From contig NZ_JACVOU010000003.1 of assembly GCF_018882205.1 (NCBI RefSeq), positions 124,001-188,000 on the forward strand: a stretch of DNA of 64,000 bases, given 5' to 3'. The position numbers and the translations under genes are program-made. The DNA comes from Polynucleobacter bastaniensis (GTDB taxonomy: Bacteria; Pseudomonadota; Gammaproteobacteria; Burkholderiales; Burkholderiaceae). Below, piece after piece: positions 38,770 to 48,951 of this stretch. A model generated the notes under the pieces. It searched no databases, had not been told where the DNA came from, and saw only the letters and a list, made by a program, of their open reading frames with translations. How positions within the stretch are numbered: position 1 is the first letter of the stretch; every line of letters starts with the position of its first letter.

Positions 38770-40404
38770 ATGTTTGCAGGCATGAATACAGGTGTAGCGC
38801 CATCGTTGGCCCCACACCATATGGCGTTAATTCCCCCAGAACGCTTAGCGGAAATTCAAAAGGAATACTTCACTGAGTTCTCCCATCTTGCAACCAATCC
38901 TGAAGCTGTCGAAGTAAAGGATCGCCGTTTCTCTGGCAAAGCCTGGCACTCCTCATGGAGCAAAATGATTGCAGCAACCTATTTGCTGAATTCAAAACAT
39001 TTGCTTGCGCTTGCTAAAGCAGTTGATGCGGATGAAAAAACGAAGATCAAGATTTTGTTCACTACAGAGCAAATGATTGATGCATTGTCACCATCCAACT
39101 TTATTGCCACCAATCCTGAGGTTCTTGAAAATATTATTAGTTCACAAGGCCAGTCTATTCAAAACGGCATTGTGAATTTGCTTGGTGACCTCAAAAAAGG
39201 GAAAGTTTCTCAGACGGATGAAAGTGCTTTTGAAGTCGGAAAAAATATTGCGACAACTGAAGGTCAGGTGGTATTTCGTAATGATCTCTTCGAATTAATT
39301 CAGTACACGCCGCTAACCGAAACAGTGTTTGAGCGCCCATACTTAATGGTGCCACCTTGTATTAACAAGTACTACATTTTAGATTTACAACCCGATAACT
39401 CAGTTGTGCGTTACATGGTTGAGCAAGGTCATACCGTCTTCTTGGTTTCTTGGAAAAATCCAGATGCTTCAATGTCCAAAGTTACTTGGGATGACTATGT
39501 AGGTGATGGCGTCATTAAGGCGATTGAAGTCGTCAAAGATATCGGTGGCACTGATTTAATTAACGTTCTCGGTTTTTGTGTCGGCGGAACCTTAACTTCA
39601 ACCGCCTTGGCAGTACTAGCGGCGCGGAAAAAGAATTACGTCGCCAGCTTAACTTTGTTAACAACTCTGCTCGATTTTAGCGATAGCGGCATCCTAGACG
39701 TGTTCATCGATGAGGGAATGGTGAAGTTACGTGAGAGCACTATTGGTGGCGAAGGCGGTCAATTCGGCATGATGTCTGGCTTAGACTTGGGCAATACCTT
39801 TTCCTTCTTGCGTCCGAATGATCTAGTTTGGAACTATGTTGTTGAGAACTATCTGAAAGGCAATTCGCCGCCGCCGTTTGATTTGCTTTATTGGAATGGT
39901 GACTCAACTAATCTGCCCGGCCCTATGTATTGCTGGTATTTGCGCCATACCTATTTACAAAATGAATTAATCAAACCCGGCAAGCTCACCGTTTGCGGAG
40001 AAAAAGTGGACCTCGGCAAGATTACGGTTCCAGCCTATATCTACGCATCGCATGACGATCACATCGTGCCTTGGAAATCTGCTTATGAGTCTACGCATAT
40101 CTTGAAGGGTAAAAGCCGTTTTGTTTTAGGTGCTTCTGGACACATTGCTGGCGTGATCAATCCACCAGCAAAAAATAAGCGACATTATTTTGAGAACAAT
40201 AAATTAGCCAAGACTGCAGATGAGTGGTTGGCTGCGGCAAAAGATATTAAGGGTAGTTGGTGGCCTAACTACGCTAAATGGTTAGAAGAGTTTGGTGGCA
40301 ACAAAGTGAAAGCTAGTAAAACGTTTGGTAATGCACGCTACAAAAAACTAGAAGCAGCGCCTGGTAAGTATGTGAAAGAAAAAATATCCACAGCTGCCCA
40401 ATAA
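38770..40404 (+). CDS. phaC: Class I polyhydroxyalkanoate synthase PhaC
   Basis: PhaC polymerises (R)-3-hydroxybutyryl-CoA into storage polyester on the granule surface. The lipase-box-like GFCVGG carries the nucleophile Cys270. The Asp lies in DDHIVPW and the His in ASGHIAGVINPP. N-terminal SSWSKMIAATYLLNSKHLL and VPPCINKYYILDLQPDNS are family hallmarks. At 544 residues it is on the short side for class I because the N-terminal domain is trimmed. Confidence 0.95.
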   Translation: MFAGMNTGVAPSLAPHHMALIPPERLAEIQKEYFTEFSHLATNPEAVEVKDRRFSGKAWHSSWSKMIAATYLLNSKHLLALAKAVDADEKTKIKILFTTEQMIDALSPSNFIATNPEVLENIISSQGQSIQNGIVNLLGDLKKGKVSQTDESAFEVGKNIATTEGQVVFRNDLFELIQYTPLTETVFERPYLMVPPCINKYYILDLQPDNSVVRYMVEQGHTVFLVSWKNPDASMSKVTWDDYVGDGVIKAIEVVKDIGGTDLINVLGFCVGGTLTSTALAVLAARKKNYVASLTLLTTLLDFSDSGILDVFIDEGMVKLRESTIGGEGGQFGMMSGLDLGNTFSFLRPNDLVWNYVVENYLKGNSPPPFDLLYWNGDSTNLPGPMYCWYLRHTYLQNELIKPGKLTVCGEKVDLGKITVPAYIYASHDDHIVPWKSAYESTHILKGKSRFVLGASGHIAGVINPPAKNKRHYFENNKLAKTADEWLAAAKDIKGSWWPNYAKWLEEFGGNKVKASKTFGNARYKKLEAAPGKYVKEKISTAAQ

Positions 40405-40424
40405 TATTTTCATAAGGGGAATAC

Positions 40425-41165
40425 ATGACTCAAAAGATTGCATACGTAACTGGTGGTATGGGTGGCATTGGTACCGCTATTTGTCAGCGTCTTGCCAAGG
40501 ATGGCTTTAAAGTTATCGCTGGTTGCGGTCCGAACTCCCCGCGCAAAGATCGCTGGATTGGCGAGCAAAAAGCTTTGGGTTATGACTTTATCGCTTCCGA
40601 AGGTAATGTTTCCGACTGGGAGAGTACGGTGATTGCCTTTGATAAGGTGAAGGCTGAAGTGGGACGGGTCGATGTTTTGGTCAATAACGCTGGAATCACC
40701 AAAGACAGCGTATTTCGCAAAATGACGCCAGATCAGTGGAAAGCAGTAATTGATACCAATCTCAATTCCTTATTCAATGTCACCAAACAAGTGGTCGATG
40801 GCATGGCTGATAACGGCTGGGGTCGCATTATCAATATCTCCTCTGTTAATGGTCAAAAGGGTCAATTTGGTCAGTCTAACTATTCAACGGCAAAAGCGGG
40901 TTTGCACGGATTTACGATGGCTTTGTCACAGGAGCTAGCCTCTAAAGGTGTAACGGTGAATACGGTTTCTCCTGGCTATATCGGTACCGATATGGTCAAA
41001 GCCATTCGTGAGGATGTGCTTGAGAAGATTGTTGCCGGCGTTCCGGTAAAGCGCTTAGGAACTCCCGAGGAAATCGCTTCGATCTGCTGTTGGATTGCCT
41101 CTGCTGACGGCGGCTACGCTACCGGGGCTGATTTCTCCTTAAACGGCGGTCTGCATACAGGCTAA
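40425..41165 (+). CDS. phaB: Acetoacetyl-CoA reductase PhaB
   Basis: A short-chain dehydrogenase (246 residues) with the PhaB-type cofactor loop TGGMGGIGTAICQRLA, catalytic Ser in INISSVNGQKGQFGQSN, and the YSTAKAG active site near residue 150. It reduces acetoacetyl-CoA to (R)-3-hydroxybutyryl-CoA with NADPH for PhaC. AAGGGG precedes the ATG and phaC ends 20 bases upstream. Confidence 0.95.
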   Translation: MTQKIAYVTGGMGGIGTAICQRLAKDGFKVIAGCGPNSPRKDRWIGEQKALGYDFIASEGNVSDWESTVIAFDKVKAEVGRVDVLVNNAGITKDSVFRKMTPDQWKAVIDTNLNSLFNVTKQVVDGMADNGWGRIINISSVNGQKGQFGQSNYSTAKAGLHGFTMALSQELASKGVTVNTVSPGYIGTDMVKAIREDVLEKIVAGVPVKRLGTPEEIASICCWIASADGGYATGADFSLNGGLHTG

Positions 41166-41196
41166 ATCCTAAAAAATAGAGTTTTAGTGGTCTCTT

Positions 41197-41245
41197 CATC
41201 GGCATATTTACCTTTAGCTCAAACTAGGGATAAACTATGCCGATG
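41197..41245. promoter_or_regulatory. phaR promoter framed by a 10-bp inverted repeat
   Basis: CATCGGCATA (41197-41206) and TATGCCGATG (41236-41245) are perfect 10-base inverted arms, 29 bases apart. Between them lies a possible sigma-70 promoter: TTTACC (41207-41212), 18-base spacer, TAAACT (41231-41236). A repressor bound to both arms would enclose the promoter. TGC-containing bases follow at 41246-41256. Autorepression by PhaR is the natural guess. Confidence 0.5.
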
Positions 41246-41280
41246 TTGCATTGCAGTACCAAGAGTTAGGAAGAAACTAC

Positions 41281-41841
41281 ATGGCCACACGTTCCAAAAA
41301 AGTCGGCGATAGCCGCTTAATCAAGAAGTATCCCAATCGTCGTTTATATGACACCCAAACCAGTGCCTACGTCACGCTGGCTGATATTAAAAGCTTAGTG
41401 ATGGCTGGTGATGCTTTTAGCGTTGTAGATGCAAAAACTGAAGATGATTTAACTCGTAACATCTTGCTACAAATTATTCTGGAAGAAGAAGCTGGTGGAG
41501 CCCCAGTTTTTTCAACTCAAATGCTTTCTCAAATCATTCGCTTTTATGGAAATTCCATGCAAGGCTTGATGGGTAGCTATCTTGAAAAGACCATGCAATC
41601 TTTTGTAGATATTCATAATAAGTTGGGCGATCAAACTCAGGGTTTAGGTGCGGGCAGTACGCCGGAGGCTTGGGCCAAAATGATGAATCTGCAAAACCCA
41701 ATGATGCAAGGTCTCATGGGTAACTACATGGAACAAAGTAAAGATCTGTTCGTCAAGATGCAAGAGCAAATGCAAAATTCTCCGAACTTGTTTAGTAGCT
41801 TCCCGTTTGCTGGGCAATCCAATAAGACTGAAAAAGAATAA
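41281..41841 (+). CDS. phaR: Polyhydroxyalkanoate synthesis repressor PhaR
   Basis: PhaR binds both polyester and DNA and represses phasin and its own gene until granules form. The N-terminal DNA-binding domain is diagnostic: [24 protein letters not shown] near residues 11-34. The C-terminus is Met/Gln-rich and repeats MQGLMG(S/N)Y, a likely granule-contact region. The frame opens at a TTG (41251), but AGGAAG fits the ATG at 41281, so I call 186 residues. Confidence 0.93.
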   Translation: MATRSKKVGDSRLIKKYPNRRLYDTQTSAYVTLADIKSLVMAGDAFSVVDAKTEDDLTRNILLQIILEEEAGGAPVFSTQMLSQIIRFYGNSMQGLMGSYLEKTMQSFVDIHNKLGDQTQGLGAGSTPEAWAKMMNLQNPMMQGLMGNYMEQSKDLFVKMQEQMQNSPNLFSSFPFAGQSNKTEKE

Positions 41842-41843
41842 TT

Positions 41844-43202
41844 GTGGCAGGTAAAGTTGGTTTTGTTTCCTTAGGCTGCCCTAAGGCGCTAGTTGATTCT
41901 GAACTCATCCTCACGCAACTGAGCGCTGAAGGTTATGAGACCGCCAAAGACTACTCTGGTGCTGATCTGGTGGTTGTAAACACTTGTGGTTTTATTGATT
42001 CCGCGGTAGAAGAGAGTCTTGCAGCGATTGGTGAAGCCTTAGCTGAAAATGGGAAGGTGATTGTGACGGGTTGCTTGGGTGCCCGAAAAAATGCAGATGG
42101 TAGTGATCTCGTACAGAGTATTCACCCCAAAGTCCTGGCTGTGACTGGGCCGCATGCCACTCAAGAGGTGATGCAGGCTATTCATTTGTACCTGCCAAAA
42201 CCGCATGATCCCTTTACCGATTTGCTGCCACCAATTGGCATCAAGCTCACACCAAAACACTATGCCTACTTAAAGATATCTGAGGGTTGTAATCACCGCT
42301 GTACTTTCTGCATTATCCCAAACATGCGAGGTGATTTAGTTTCACGTCCGATTGGCGAAGTATTACTTGAGGCAAAAAAATTATTTGAATCAGGCGTCAA
42401 AGAGTTGCTGGTTGTTTCGCAAGATACGAGTGCCTATGGCGTTGATATCCAATATCGCACTGGCTTTTGGGATGGCAAACCCGTTAAGACACGAATGTTT
42501 GATTTAGTAAACGCCTTAAACCAAATTGCGAGAGAGCATCAAGCTTGGGTGCGTTTGCATTATGTTTATCCCTACCCCCATGTCGACGATGTCCTGCCAT
42601 TAATGGCTGAGTTTTCTGAGCACGGTTTTGGCGTACTACCTTACTTAGATATTCCTTTGCAACATTCACATCCAGACGTCCTCAAGCGAATGAAACGTCC
42701 CGCCAGTGGTGAAAAGAATTTAGAGCGCATTCAGGCATGGCGAGCTGCTTGTCCGGATCTGGTCATTCGCAGTACTTTTATTGCCGGTTTTCCTGGTGAA
42801 ACCGAGGAAGAGTTTTTGCATCTATTGAATTTTCTCGACGATGCTCAAATCGATCGCGCAGGTTGTTTTGCTTATTCGCCAGTGGACGGAGCTACTGCCA
42901 ATGCTTTGGATAATCCAGTTCATATTGAGTTGCGCGAGGAGCGTCGTGCTCGCTTCATGGCTAAAGCTGAGGAAATCTCAATCAAGCGACTTGCTAAAAA
43001 AATAGGTCAGCGTATTCAGGTCATCATTGATCGGGTTGATGAGTCGGGTGGAGTAGGTCGAACCATTGGCGATGCCCCTGAAATTGATGGCTTGGTGCGG
43101 GTTCTATCCCCAAGTAAGCTATCCAAGCGCTACCGCGTTGGTGAAATCATCAAAGTAAGGGTGATTAGCTCCCAAGGGCATGACCTAATAGCCGAAACTT
43201 GA
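41844..43202 (+). CDS. rimO: Ribosomal protein S12 methylthiotransferase RimO
   Basis: RimO adds a methylthio group to Asp89 of ribosomal protein S12. The N-terminal UPF0004 domain has [15 protein letters not shown] with the first cluster Cys. The radical-SAM motif CNHRCTFC is near residue 148, and a TRAM domain closes the protein. The start is GTG, two bases after phaR. It splits the pha genes from the thiolase that follows. Confidence 0.95.
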   Translation: MAGKVGFVSLGCPKALVDSELILTQLSAEGYETAKDYSGADLVVVNTCGFIDSAVEESLAAIGEALAENGKVIVTGCLGARKNADGSDLVQSIHPKVLAVTGPHATQEVMQAIHLYLPKPHDPFTDLLPPIGIKLTPKHYAYLKISEGCNHRCTFCIIPNMRGDLVSRPIGEVLLEAKKLFESGVKELLVVSQDTSAYGVDIQYRTGFWDGKPVKTRMFDLVNALNQIAREHQAWVRLHYVYPYPHVDDVLPLMAEFSEHGFGVLPYLDIPLQHSHPDVLKRMKRPASGEKNLERIQAWRAACPDLVIRSTFIAGFPGETEEEFLHLLNFLDDAQIDRAGCFAYSPVDGATANALDNPVHIELREERRARFMAKAEEISIKRLAKKIGQRIQVIIDRVDESGGVGRTIGDAPEIDGLVRVLSPSKLSKRYRVGEIIKVRVISSQGHDLIAET

Positions 43203-43281
43203 CTATTAGAATAAAACTGGTGTTTTGGCTCAGTATTGGGTCAACTGATTTACTTAATTAGGTATCGTAAAGGGGATTGTT

Positions 43282-44466
43282 ATGAGTCGTGATGTCGTCG
43301 TTTTAAGTGCTGTACGTTCCGCAATTGGCGCCTTTAATGGATCGCTTAGTAGCCTTGAGCCAAGTGAGCTCGGCGGCATTGTGATGAAAGAGGCCGTTGC
43401 GCGCTCTGGTGTAGATCCATCATTAATTAATTACATCACGGTAGGCAACACGATTCCGACTGACAACCGTTACGCCTATGTTGCTCGTGTAGCCTCTATT
43501 CAGGCTGGTTTGCCAATGGAATCAGTAGCGATGGCTTTGAATCGTTTATGCAGCTCTGGTTTGCAAGCGATTGTGACTACAGCCCAAGCCATTATGTTGG
43601 GTGACTGTGATTATGGTGTTGGTGGTGGCGTAGAAGTAATGTCACGCGGCATGTATGGCTCACCAGCGATGCGAAGTGGTGCGCGTATGGGTGATACCAA
43701 AATGATCGACTTAATGGTGTCTGTTCTGACTGATCCATTTGGTGTGGGTCATATGGGCGTAACAGCTGAGAACCTAGTTGAAAAGTGGAAGCTCACCCGT
43801 GAAGAGCAAGATGCTCTCGCAGTAGAGTCCCATCGCCGTGCTGCACACGCCATCAAAGAAGGTCGCTTTAAATCTCAAATTGTTCCAATCACTATCAAGA
43901 CCCGTAAGGGTGATGTGGTGTTTGATACGGACGAGCATTGCAAGCCAGACACCACGATGGAAACTTTAGGGAAGATGAAAGCAGTCTTCAAAAAAGAGGG
44001 TGGTAGTGTTACTGCAGGTAACGCATCAGGCATTAATGATGGCGCAGCGTTCTTTGTGCTCGCGGATGCGGAAGCGGCGAAGAAGGCTGGTCATAAGCCA
44101 ATCGCCCGTTTAGTGTCTTACGCGATTGCTGGCGTTCCTAACCACATCATGGGTGAAGGCCCAATTCCCGCGACTAAGATTGCTCTTGAGCGCGCTGGGC
44201 TGAAATTAGATCAAATCGATGTAATTGAATCTAACGAAGCGTTTGCTGCTCAGGCATTAGCTGTGACTAAAGGTTTAGGCTTAGATCCAGCTAAGACTAA
44301 CGTGAATGGTGGAGCGATTGCATTGGGCCATCCGATTGGTTGCTCTGGTGCTGCGATTGCGACCAAAGCTATTCATGAGTTACATCGTGTTCAAGGTAAA
44401 TATGCTTTGGTCACCATGTGTATTGGTGGCGGACAGGGTATTGCAACTATTTTTGAGCGCCTCTAA
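43282..44466 (+). CDS. Acetyl-CoA acetyltransferase (PhaA/BktB-type thiolase)
   Basis: A 394-residue thiolase with nucleophile Cys90 in RLCSSGLQAI, His in GGAIALGHPIGCSGAA and the second Cys in MCIGGGQG. It would condense two acetyl-CoA to acetoacetyl-CoA, the first step to polyhydroxybutyrate; close to BktB-type enzymes, it may also make C5 units from propionyl-CoA. AAGGGG precedes the ATG. The C-terminal end overlaps serB on the other strand by four bases. A strong terminator lies just beyond. Confidence 0.92.
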   Translation: MSRDVVVLSAVRSAIGAFNGSLSSLEPSELGGIVMKEAVARSGVDPSLINYITVGNTIPTDNRYAYVARVASIQAGLPMESVAMALNRLCSSGLQAIVTTAQAIMLGDCDYGVGGGVEVMSRGMYGSPAMRSGARMGDTKMIDLMVSVLTDPFGVGHMGVTAENLVEKWKLTREEQDALAVESHRRAAHAIKEGRFKSQIVPITIKTRKGDVVFDTDEHCKPDTTMETLGKMKAVFKKEGGSVTAGNASGINDGAAFFVLADAEAAKKAGHKPIARLVSYAIAGVPNHIMGEGPIPATKIALERAGLKLDQIDVIESNEAFAAQALAVTKGLGLDPAKTNVNGGAIALGHPIGCSGAAIATKAIHELHRVQGKYALVTMCIGGGQGIATIFERL

Positions 44467-45353
44467 GCAATCAGCAGTAAGGCAGCATCCAAGCCGACTC
44501 GGTCAAAAGCCGCGTCGGCTTTTTCTTTAACAATTGGTTTTGCTCTATAGGCAATACTGATACCAGAGCCATGCATCATTGGCAGATCGTTGGATCCGTC
44601 GCCCATGGTGATGGCATTCTTCTTATGGCAATTCATCAGCGCGCATGCTTGCTCTAGATAGGCATTTTTAGCTGCGCCATCCACAATATCGCCAATGACT
44701 TTACCTGTTAGTTTGCCGTCAATGATTTCCAAAGTATTAGCTTGAGTTTGCCTGAAACCTAACTCTTGCTGAAGCTTTGCAGTGAAGAAGGTAAAGCCAC
44801 CGGAAACAAGAAGCGTATGCAACCCTCTAGCATTTGCTCCGGCAAGTAATTGAGCGGCGCCAGGGTTAGGGCGTAAACGTTCTTTGTATACCGAATCAAG
44901 TACATCAGCAGACACACCGGCTAAAAGAGCAACGCGTCTACGTAAACTATCTTTAAAGTCTTTGATCTCGCCACGCATGGTGGCTTCAGTGATTTCTGAA
45001 ACGGCTAATTTCTTGCCAGCAAAGTCAGCAATCTCATCGATGCACTCAATGTTGATGAGAGTGGAGTCCATATCCATGGCCAGCACTTTCACCTCATCCG
45101 GCTTAAATCCTGGTGATAGAAAAGCTAAATCTACATCATGCTCGCCAGCAATATTTCGCATGACAACCCTAGCTTCTGCTGTTAAAGCTTGAGTGCAAGA
45201 CCAGCGAGCAGTGAAGTACTTCGAGTGTGCATGCTCTGTACTTTCCTTAGAAATCGTAATACCCAACACTTTTGCATGCTCAATGAATGCAGTGGTTAAT
45301 TCTGTAGGGATCGCAGTATTAGCAAGGGCGACAAGTGTGAGTTGACTAGACAT
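44463..45353 (-). CDS. serB: Phosphoserine phosphatase SerB
   Basis: SerB completes serine synthesis by removing phosphate from O-phosphoserine. The HAD motif I is MDMDSTLI near residue 92, with nucleophile and acid/base Asp. Motif II is LVSGGFTFFT and motif III ITMGDGSNDLPMM. The N-terminal 85 residues form the ACT-like region seen in the long SerB form. Its last codons contain the terminator of the opposite thiolase gene. Confidence 0.94.
   Translation of the reverse strand: MSSQLTLVALANTAIPTELTTAFIEHAKVLGITISKESTEHAHSKYFTARWSCTQALTAEARVVMRNIAGEHDVDLAFLSPGFKPDEVKVLAMDMDSTLINIECIDEIADFAGKKLAVSEITEATMRGEIKDFKDSLRRRVALLAGVSADVLDSVYKERLRPNPGAAQLLAGANARGLHTLLVSGGFTFFTAKLQQELGFRQTQANTLEIIDGKLTGKVIGDIVDGAAKNAYLEQACALMNCHKKNAITMGDGSNDLPMMHGSGISIAYRAKPIVKEKADAAFDRVGLDAALLLIA
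44492..44525 (+). terminator. Rho-independent terminator of the thiolase gene, inside serB
   Basis: AGCCGAC (44492-44498) pairs with GTCGGCT (44514-44520). An inner CGG/CCG helix extends the stem past one mismatch. TTTTTC follows. The hairpin lies fully within the 3' coding part of serB, so one sequence serves as terminator on the plus strand and codons on the minus strand. Confidence 0.8.
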
Positions 45354-45373
45354 AGATGTTGGGTAAATAGTAA

Positions 45374-48300
45374 TTAATTAGCCTGAGCAGTATTGAGCAT
45401 GGCAGATGAATTCAGACTTCTGAGAATTTTCCGAATATGCTCTAAACGTTGCTCTAGTTTCTCAAAATCCTTCTCTTTCTGGGGAAGAATTTTTAATTTA
45501 TCTTGGCCGTTCAGCTGTATGTATTTTGATGATTGGATCAATTGAATAATCTTCATCGGGTCAATTGGCGGATTGGGGATGAATTGAATCTGTATCGATA
45601 ATGGGCTTGCATCAATCTTCTTAATTCCAAAGCTGGCCATCTCTAGGCGTAAGCGATGAGTTTCATAAAGAGATTTAGCCTGATCAGGCAAATCACCATA
45701 GCGATCCACTAGTTCCTCGCGCAATCCCATGAGTTCAGAGAAGTCGTTTGTACCAGCAAAGCGCTTATACATGGAAAGTCGTTCGTGAACATCGGGACAG
45801 TAGTCATTTGGAAAGAGAGCTGGTACACCTAAATTGACATCGGTTGTCGCTTGGAGTGGAGACAAGAGATCCGGCTCTTTACCGCTGCGCAGTGATTTGA
45901 CTGCGCGGTTAAGCATCTCGGTATAAAGCTGAAATCCAATCTCATGAATCTCACCGGACTGCTTATCTCCTAGGACCTCACCGGCACCACGAATCTCTAA
46001 ATCGTGCATTGCCAAATAAAAACCAGAGCCGAGCTCTTCCATTGCTTGAATGGCATTTAAACGTAGTTGCGCTTGCTTGCTGAGTGCCTCAGGATCTGGC
46101 ACCAGTAAATAGGCATATGCCTGATGATGCGATCGTCCAACACGTCCGCGCAATTGATGTAACTGTGCCAAACCAAATTTATCAGCACGATGCATGATGA
46201 TGGTATTGGCAGTCGGCACATCAATACCGGTTTCAATAATAGTAGTGCATAACAATATATTAGTACGCTGGGTCACAAAATCACGCATAACTGATTCCAA
46301 CTCACGTTCGTGCATTTGACCGTGCGCGACGCAAATGCGTGCTTCTGGAATGAGTTCTTGTAATGCGTGTTTACGATTTTGAATGGTTTCGACTTCGTTA
46401 TGCAAGAAGTAGACTTGTCCACCACGTTTAATTTCTCGAAGGACCGCTTCACGAATCACGCCATCACCTTCTCGTCGTACAAAGGTTTTGATGGCCAAGC
46501 GCTTCTGTGGAGCAGTTGCTATGACTGAGAACTCCCGCAAACCCTCCATTGCCATACCAAGAGTTCGTGGAATGGGGGTGGCCGTTAAAGTCAGGATATC
46601 TACTTCAGCACGCAATGCTTTGAGCGCATCTTTTTGACGGACACCAAAGCGATGCTCCTCATCCACAATCACTAAGCCTAGATTGGCAAACTGAGTTTCC
46701 TTAGATAGTAGCTTGTGGGTTCCGATAATGATGTCAGCTTCGCCCTTGCCAATGGCCTCTAAGGCAGCATTAATTTCTTTGGTTGTTCTGAAACGGGAGA
46801 GCTCAACGACGCGCACAGGCCAATCAGCAAAGCGATCTTTCCAGGTTGCGACATGTTGTTCAGCGAGTAGGGTAGTTGGCGCCAGGATGGCCACTTGCTT
46901 GCCGCCCATGACCGCAACAAAACTAGCGCGTAGGGCGACCTCTGTTTTACCAAAGCCCACATCACCACACACCAGCCTATCCATAGGTGTACCACTGGTC
47001 ATATCCCCAATGACTGCCGCAATGGCATTAGCTTGATCGGGTGTTTCTTCAAAGCCAAAGCTTTCTGCAAACGCAGCGTAATCATGGGCTGAGAATTCAA
47101 AAGCATGGCCTTTACGAATGGCTCTAGCGGCATATAGATTTAAAAGTTCAGCTGCGGTATCGCGTATTTGTTGAGCGGCCTTACGTCTTGCTTTATCCCA
47201 CTGACCCGAGCCTAACTGATGCAATGGTGCTGAATCAGGATCAGAGCCTGCATAACGGGTCACCATTTGTAGTTGTTGAACTGGCACGTAAAGAGTAGCA
47301 TCCTTGGCGTATACCAAGTGCAAAAACTCTTCAAAAATGGGCTCTTCTTTTGGGTGCGCTAAATTCAGAAGTACTAAACCTTGATAGCGACCGATCCCAT
47401 GTTCAGAGTGTACAACCGGATCACCGATTTTGAGCTCAGATAAATCTTTAAAGAGCATATCTGGATCGGCGCTCTCACTCTCCTTGCCCTTACGTCTTTG
47501 ACGAGCAGTAGCTGTAAACAGCTCTGCCTCCGTTACGATAATCAAGTTTTCAGCAAGCCAGGTAAAGCCATTGAATAGTTGTGCTGTTACCAGACCAAAT
47601 AGAGCATCGCTCTTTATAAAATCGGAGACGCCATCAAAGCCTTCTGGCTTTAGTGGATAAAGTGGCTTGCCATGTTGACCTGCTACAGAATTACTCTCTT
47701 CAAAGAGTTGACGAATTGATTCTTTACGACCATTGCTATCGCTGCAAATGAGTACACGCACTTTTTCTTGAGAAACCAAAGTCCGCATTCGATTAATGGG
47801 GTCAGTGTCCCGCCGATGGACAGATAGATCGGGAACGGCTAAAAATTGTGGAGACTCTTTGGTTTCTTTATCCGCCTCTTTATTCAACGTTAATCGCGCA
47901 TGTGGCTTGGCTGCTGTAAAGAATTGATCTGCGTCTAGAAATAATTCTGCTGGCGGCAGAATAGGGCGATCAAGATCATGCTTTAAGAATTCATATCGAG
48001 AGAGCGTATCTTTCCAAAAACCCTTGATAGATTCTTCAACATCGCCGATAGTCACCGCCCAAACGGGATCGCCTGAGCGGGGAAAGTAATCAAAAACTGT
48101 CGATGACTCTTCAAAGAAAAGGGGTAGATAAGATTCAATACCTGCACTAGGAATTCCGAGGTTGGCATCTTTGTAAATTGAGCACCGTGTTGGATCACCT
48201 TCAAATACTTCGCGCCAGCGCCCCCGAAATGCGGTACGAGAAGCATCGTCAAATGGAAATTCGTGACCCGGCAATAAGCGAACTTCTTTTACTGGATAGA

Positions 48301-48928
48301 GGCTGCGTTGGGTATCAGGATCAAAAGCTCTGATTTGCTCAATCTCATCACCAAAAAGATCGAGTCGATAAGGCAAGCTGGATCCCATTGGAAATAAATC
48401 AATCAAGCCACCACGAATGCTGTATTCACCTGGGCGCATTACTGAGCTTACGGGATCGTAGCCGGCCTGCTGTAACTGCAGTTTCAGTGCGGCTTCATTA
48501 AGCTTGTCACCCTGCCTAAAAAAGAAGGTGTGACCAGATAAAAAGTTTGGCGGCCCAAGTCTTTGTAATGCTGTAGTAATTGGAACCAGAACAATGTCGC
48601 AACTACCGTTAAGCAATTCATACAGAGTGGCTAAGCGCTCTGAAACCAAATCCTGGTGTGGCGAGAAATGGTCATAGGGCAGGATTTCCCAGTCAGGCAG
48701 CAGGCGTGTTTTGAGTTGCGGCGCAAAAGCAGGAATTTCTTCCAAAAGCCGCTGAGCCTCCTGTGCCTGGGCACAGAAAATGACCATGACTGAGAACTCT
48801 GAGCGATACCGAAGAGCCGACTGGGCGATGAGTGCTGCATCTGACGAGCCAACTAGGCCTGAAAAGGTAAAGCGCTGCCCAGCCCGCGGCGCAGGTATGG
48901 GGGGTGCTAGTTTTAATGCATCAGACAT
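45374..48928 (-). CDS. mfd: Transcription-repair coupling factor Mfd
   Basis: Mfd removes stalled RNA polymerase and recruits UvrA. In order, the 1184-residue protein has a UvrB-like N-terminal domain, the RNA polymerase-interacting domain (GDPVVHSEHGIGRYQGL near 515), RecG-like translocation motifs (GDVGFGKTEVA near 660, DEEHRFGV, LTATPIPRT) and the C-terminal TRCF domain. Length is normal. It diverges from ispD, with only 23 bases between start codons. Confidence 0.96.
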   Translation of the reverse strand: MSDALKLAPPIPAPRAGQRFTFSGLVGSSDAALIAQSALRYRSEFSVMVIFCAQAQEAQRLLEEIPAFAPQLKTRLLPDWEILPYDHFSPHQDLVSERLATLYELLNGSCDIVLVPITTALQRLGPPNFLSGHTFFFRQGDKLNEAALKLQLQQAGYDPVSSVMRPGEYSIRGGLIDLFPMGSSLPYRLDLFGDEIEQIRAFDPDTQRSLYPVKEVRLLPGHEFPFDDASRTAFRGRWREVFEGDPTRCSIYKDANLGIPSAGIESYLPLFFEESSTVFDYFPRSGDPVWAVTIGDVEESIKGFWKDTLSRYEFLKHDLDRPILPPAELFLDADQFFTAAKPHARLTLNKEADKETKESPQFLAVPDLSVHRRDTDPINRMRTLVSQEKVRVLICSDSNGRKESIRQLFEESNSVAGQHGKPLYPLKPEGFDGVSDFIKSDALFGLVTAQLFNGFTWLAENLIIVTEAELFTATARQRRKGKESESADPDMLFKDLSELKIGDPVVHSEHGIGRYQGLVLLNLAHPKEEPIFEEFLHLVYAKDATLYVPVQQLQMVTRYAGSDPDSAPLHQLGSGQWDKARRKAAQQIRDTAAELLNLYAARAIRKGHAFEFSAHDYAAFAESFGFEETPDQANAIAAVIGDMTSGTPMDRLVCGDVGFGKTEVALRASFVAVMGGKQVAILAPTTLLAEQHVATWKDRFADWPVRVVELSRFRTTKEINAALEAIGKGEADIIIGTHKLLSKETQFANLGLVIVDEEHRFGVRQKDALKALRAEVDILTLTATPIPRTLGMAMEGLREFSVIATAPQKRLAIKTFVRREGDGVIREAVLREIKRGGQVYFLHNEVETIQNRKHALQELIPEARICVAHGQMHERELESVMRDFVTQRTNILLCTTIIETGIDVPTANTIIMHRADKFGLAQLHQLRGRVGRSHHQAYAYLLVPDPEALSKQAQLRLNAIQAMEELGSGFYLAMHDLEIRGAGEVLGDKQSGEIHEIGFQLYTEMLNRAVKSLRSGKEPDLLSPLQATTDVNLGVPALFPNDYCPDVHERLSMYKRFAGTNDFSELMGLREELVDRYGDLPDQAKSLYETHRLRLEMASFGIKKIDASPLSIQIQFIPNPPIDPMKIIQLIQSSKYIQLNGQDKLKILPQKEKDFEKLEQRLEHIRKILRSLNSSAMLNTAQAN

Positions 48929-48951
48929 CTGCGCTCATTATAGAATCAGGC

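Noticed and set aside
46713..47036. Plus-strand frame of 107 codons inside mfd
   Set aside because: Antisense to the most conserved ATPase part of Mfd; no start signal.
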